Positions 13,401-15,134 of a stretch of 15,134 bases of DNA are shown here, in pieces (the first letter of the stretch is position 1; every line of letters begins with the position of its first letter). The notes beneath the pieces are model-generated. The model searched no databases. It saw only the letters and a program-made list of their open reading frames with translations, and had not been told where the DNA came from. The position numbers were made by a program, and so were the translations under genes. This DNA is from DASRSE01 sp035656655 (GTDB lineage Bacteria; Planctomycetota; Planctomycetia; Pirellulales; DASRSE01), in NCBI GenBank assembly GCA_035656655.1, contig DASRSE010000298.1, positions 1-15,134 on the forward strand, written 5' to 3'.

Positions 13401-15134
13401 TCCATGATCTGCAAGGCCCAACGGTTCGTGCCGATATTGTTGCGCATTTCCGAAGTTGGAATCGGCGACGGGCCAGGCACGTCGTTGCTATCGGTCGTGA
13501 GAAAAAAGGGCTTGAACTCGCTCTTTGCATTGAGGCCATTCGCCGGCAAGCTCAACATCGTCGTCAGCCGCGTCGGCAGCGAGCGCGCGTCGATGTCGTA
13601 CAGCCGCAAGATCGCTTCCAAATCGGCCGGGGTAAACAGATTGTCGATGGTCGAGCCGCTCGGCTTGCTCGGCCGCCCCACCAAGGGGGAAAGATTCGTC
13701 AGATAAGGGTTATTCGCCGAGGTCGTCGCGCCGGCGACTCCCATGAATCCAAACAGCGGTTGGCCGAGCAAGTCGATCGCCACGAAGCCGTTGCCGGTCA
13801 GATCCGGAGGCGAGCCAAATGAACTCGGCGCGCCGCCATAATAGTCGGCCGGATACTCGAAGAATTTGTAATTGAATGGGCTCAGCGGCGAGCTTGCCTG
13901 GGTCGGGTCGCGGCCAGTAATATTCGGCACTCCGTCCTTGCCATAGCGGCCCTCGTTCGAACCGCTTCCTTGCATCAGATATTGCGCTTCGGTCGTGGTC
14001 AGGGCTTTCGTCAGATCGACCTCGGCCGGCCCGATCCCTAGCCCGCGCGTCAAAGGACTCGGCGGCGTATTGCCGGCGTACGCCCCATTCGGCGGGCTCT
14101 GCGGCGAAAGCTGCGTCGGGTTGCCGTGCGCGTTGACGTTCAACCGGCCATCCATGTCGAGCACCAAGTAGGCGACCAGCGGCTTGAACAACCGGCCGTC
14201 TTTGTGAGTCTGAATCGGAAAGCCGACATCGACCCAAACACTGTCGGGGACGCCGGTCCCCAGGTTGTCCACGTCCCACGGCCCCTTGACCGGATCGAAC
14301 TGCGGGTTGACGGTCGCGGCAAAGATCGGGTGCGAGATCTTATTGGGCCGCAGCATCATCTTGTTCCATAGCTTCTCGTCGGGCGCCCCCTTGGACAGCC
14401 AATAGTTAATGAGCGCGGGCCGATGAAACGAAGGGATAATATGCTGGCCGTTATCGATGGTCGCCGGCCGCCACGCCAAAAACATCGTGTTGTAGTCGGG
14501 CGCAGTGTAGTCCGGGTTCATGCCGCCGGCGTTGGCCGCGTAGTTTGAGGAACTCTGCAAGTAGCCGGGGGTTGCGGCGCAATTGGGCACCAGGGCCAGC
14601 GGGCGGCCCGAGTCGTCGAGGGCGTCGGTGATGCCCGTGTTGAGGTTGAAGCCCGGCCCCGTGCCGGAAAACTGCCGCCCGTTCACCACGACGTGGTTGC
14701 CGGCGGCGGCCTGCGCAAAATCGGCGTCAATCGGCAGCACCCAAAACGTGCTCGAATCGCCGAGATAGTTCACTACCCGCGCGCTGCTGCCGCTGATGGG
14801 ACCGTCAACCACGGTCAGCACGCAGCCATTGAAGATTCCGGCGACATTGAACGTCTTGATCGGCGTCTTGCTCCGCGTGATGTCCAAGTTGGTCAGCAAG
14901 ACCTGCTTCAACTGGCCGTTCGATCCCGTGACATCGGTGGGAACGCTGGCCAAGCTGCCGTACGCGGAAATATCGCCGTACATGTTTTCGAGGATCGAAT
15001 GTCCGGCGATCGACGAAATGAGATAATTCGTCGAGGTGGATTTGACCGCGTTGTTGCCGCGCAGCAATTCATACACGGCGCGGCGCATCGTGTCTTGGGG
15101 CTGGTCGTCGTACTGTTCAAACTTGCTGGCGACG
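10454..15134 (-). CDS. Very large envelope-type protein with pseudopilin-accessory (GspK-like) motifs, 5' end off window
   Basis: The frame stays open from the TAG at 10456-10454 to the right edge, giving 1,559 visible residues. The ATG at 15088 is probably internal because 15 further codons precede it without a stop. Numbered from that ATG, recognisable parts are YLVLDMDGRLNVNAHGN (about 308-321), a calcium-loop-like stretch with D609, N611, N613, D617 and E621, AQWAINVVDFKDPDSIM (about 685-701), a PGQYLLVGPR segment (about 930-945) and DPGKINLNTINS at about 1333-1344. INLNTI resembles the NVNTA segment of GspK-type minor pseudopilins. The protein is rich in Asn, Pro, Ser and Thr, as expected of an exported protein. 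Similar giants occur beside pilin-like genes in planctomycetes and Verrucomicrobia. I infer a role in a type II secretion or type IV pilus-like assembly. Hypothetical is a safe alternative name. Confidence 0.85.
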   Translation of the reverse strand, partial: VASKFEQYDDQPQDTMRRAVYELLRGNNAVKSTSTNYLISSIAGHSILENMYGDISAYGSLASVPTDVTGSNGQLKQVLLTNLDITRSKTPIKTFNVAGIFNGCVLTVVDGPISGSSARVVNYLGDSSTFWVLPIDADFAQAAAGNHVVVNGRQFSGTGPGFNLNTGITDALDDSGRPLALVPNCAATPGYLQSSSNYAANAGGMNPDYTAPDYNTMFLAWRPATIDNGQHIIPSFHRPALINYWLSKGAPDEKLWNKMMLRPNKISHPIFAATVNPQFDPVKGPWDVDNLGTGVPDSVWVDVGFPIQTHKDGRLFKPLVAYLVLDMDGRLNVNAHGNPTQLSPQSPPNGAYAGNTPPSPLTRGLGIGPAEVDLTKALTTTEAQYLMQGSGSNEGRYGKDGVPNITGRDPTQASSPLSPFNYKFFEYPADYYGGAPSSFGSPPDLTGNGFVAIDLLGQPLFGFMGVAGATTSANNPYLTNLSPLVGRPSKPSGSTIDNLFTPADLEAILRLYDIDARSLPTRLTTMLSLPANGLNAKSEFKPFFLTTDSNDVPGPSPIPTSEMRNNIGTNRWALQIMDLLRYKLEGAGLSPGPVEKRQLALMLPPELMAGVKMNINRPFGDGRDSNNNKVVDDPGEAGTDSFANLNNDTAITNPKFARQLEARHLYILLMLLTDQGYVIPTTEATLNAAQQKELTAQRLAQWAINVVDFKDPDSIMSPFEYLVTPFTKNGWNVDGDPATNEATSGTAPSRRVVWGCESPDLLLMGGLAFHDRRVKDTDNDDGKSPGHAKPGSTLDDAANTGKNKDPDMDQIRIPQGSAFFKLYCPANQNGHASNTLAPELYTNNQLDLEKLSPAAADGKTYPVWRIAISTSTKKESQSDVRTRLKNSPDSTSLQPDRMSLLDASATPTDIVNIERIVWFSTTSPLPNSATTAYYYNRGGAGSAHLKPGQYLLVGPRDKTWIGSKNDGSASSQEIDINPTVQVVGGANGAAANIQPAVGIVCAADRPAGWGAAGGPPNIGLNISEPLPSDPKYYQQPNQKWPSSPYAYNDAYGVEGDMNNQFPDAPFDSAAGMPLKTDNMLETGTYLNARTVFLQRLANPLEGYNKDTNPYITVDWMPLDLTVFNGENQTPNQTSATPDPDDKTPGTANPVRFAERLRGLKAPPGGAPPTDLFWQAISDDPDPTAKDGSTNNFSYKLVHCFAYLNRTYGTPTGTNASYLGAPSRPFPWLTWNNRPFASPYELMMVPCSSPGRLTSEFNLPTMVAAGNVYNSTPTGANARYPFNHLLNFFQSNSMTPPPATQPCGNLYRLFECVGVPSPFIGTETWLNASSGFSLQYFQPPFNYVSNYRDPGKINLNTINSVSVFAALMSGSGMSDAQITDLWNRFQNSRAGYSLSSGYASDTNAAFPTNFVGAFRAPTGADQVPLPALRREGVQATLLRSDPNSATSPLFMSASTQDSNSTSRNPYFAYQGIDRLANLVTTRSNVFAVWVTVGYFECVPYGKVDPFHPDGYQLGGEIDSDRGDVKRHRAFYLIDRSIPVGFERGQDYNVNKAIVLQRFIE

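Overview
The window is GC-rich bacterial chromosomal DNA with seven real genes and one intergenic repeat cluster. The gene content points to a planctomycete, probably a Pirellulales-like lineage. The signs are a zinc-ribbon/membrane/terpenoid-toroid protein beside a MoxR-DUF58-transglutaminase operon, a very large Asn/Pro/Ser-rich envelope protein with pseudopilin-accessory motifs, and mostly absent Shine-Dalgarno sequences. This assignment is inference from protein style; no rRNA or other marker is present.

Layout. Positions 18-3640 (minus strand) hold a membrane-anchored squalene-cyclase-fold protein followed by an Xaa-Pro aminopeptidase (pepP-like). A 221-bp intergenic region containing a large stem-loop separates them from a divergent plus-strand operon at 3862-8698. 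That operon encodes a MoxR AAA+ ATPase, a DUF58 protein and a TgpA-like membrane transglutaminase; the last two overlap by ATGA. A YchF/Obg-like GTPase follows at 8767-9795 on the same strand. Positions 9796-10453 carry no gene. They hold a mosaic of 24-bp tandem repeats, three large inverted-repeat modules built from ATTCCC-N8-GGGAAT palindromes, and a decaying 16-bp array. From 10454 to the right edge, on the minus strand, runs one very long ORF whose 5' end lies outside the window.

How the genes may work together. MoxR, DUF58 and TgpA-like proteins form a widespread conserved cluster, in which the MoxR ATPase is thought to act as a chaperone for partner proteins and the transglutaminase-fold protein works at the membrane. 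The divergent zinc-ribbon/toroid protein is a plausible envelope partner, but only by proximity. The aminopeptidase and the GTPase look like housekeeping-type genes. The GTPase has divergent nucleotide-binding motifs and may be a paralogue rather than canonical YchF. I see no CRISPR array, tRNA, rRNA, transposase or phage gene. The most unusual DNA is the repeat cluster at 9838-10428.
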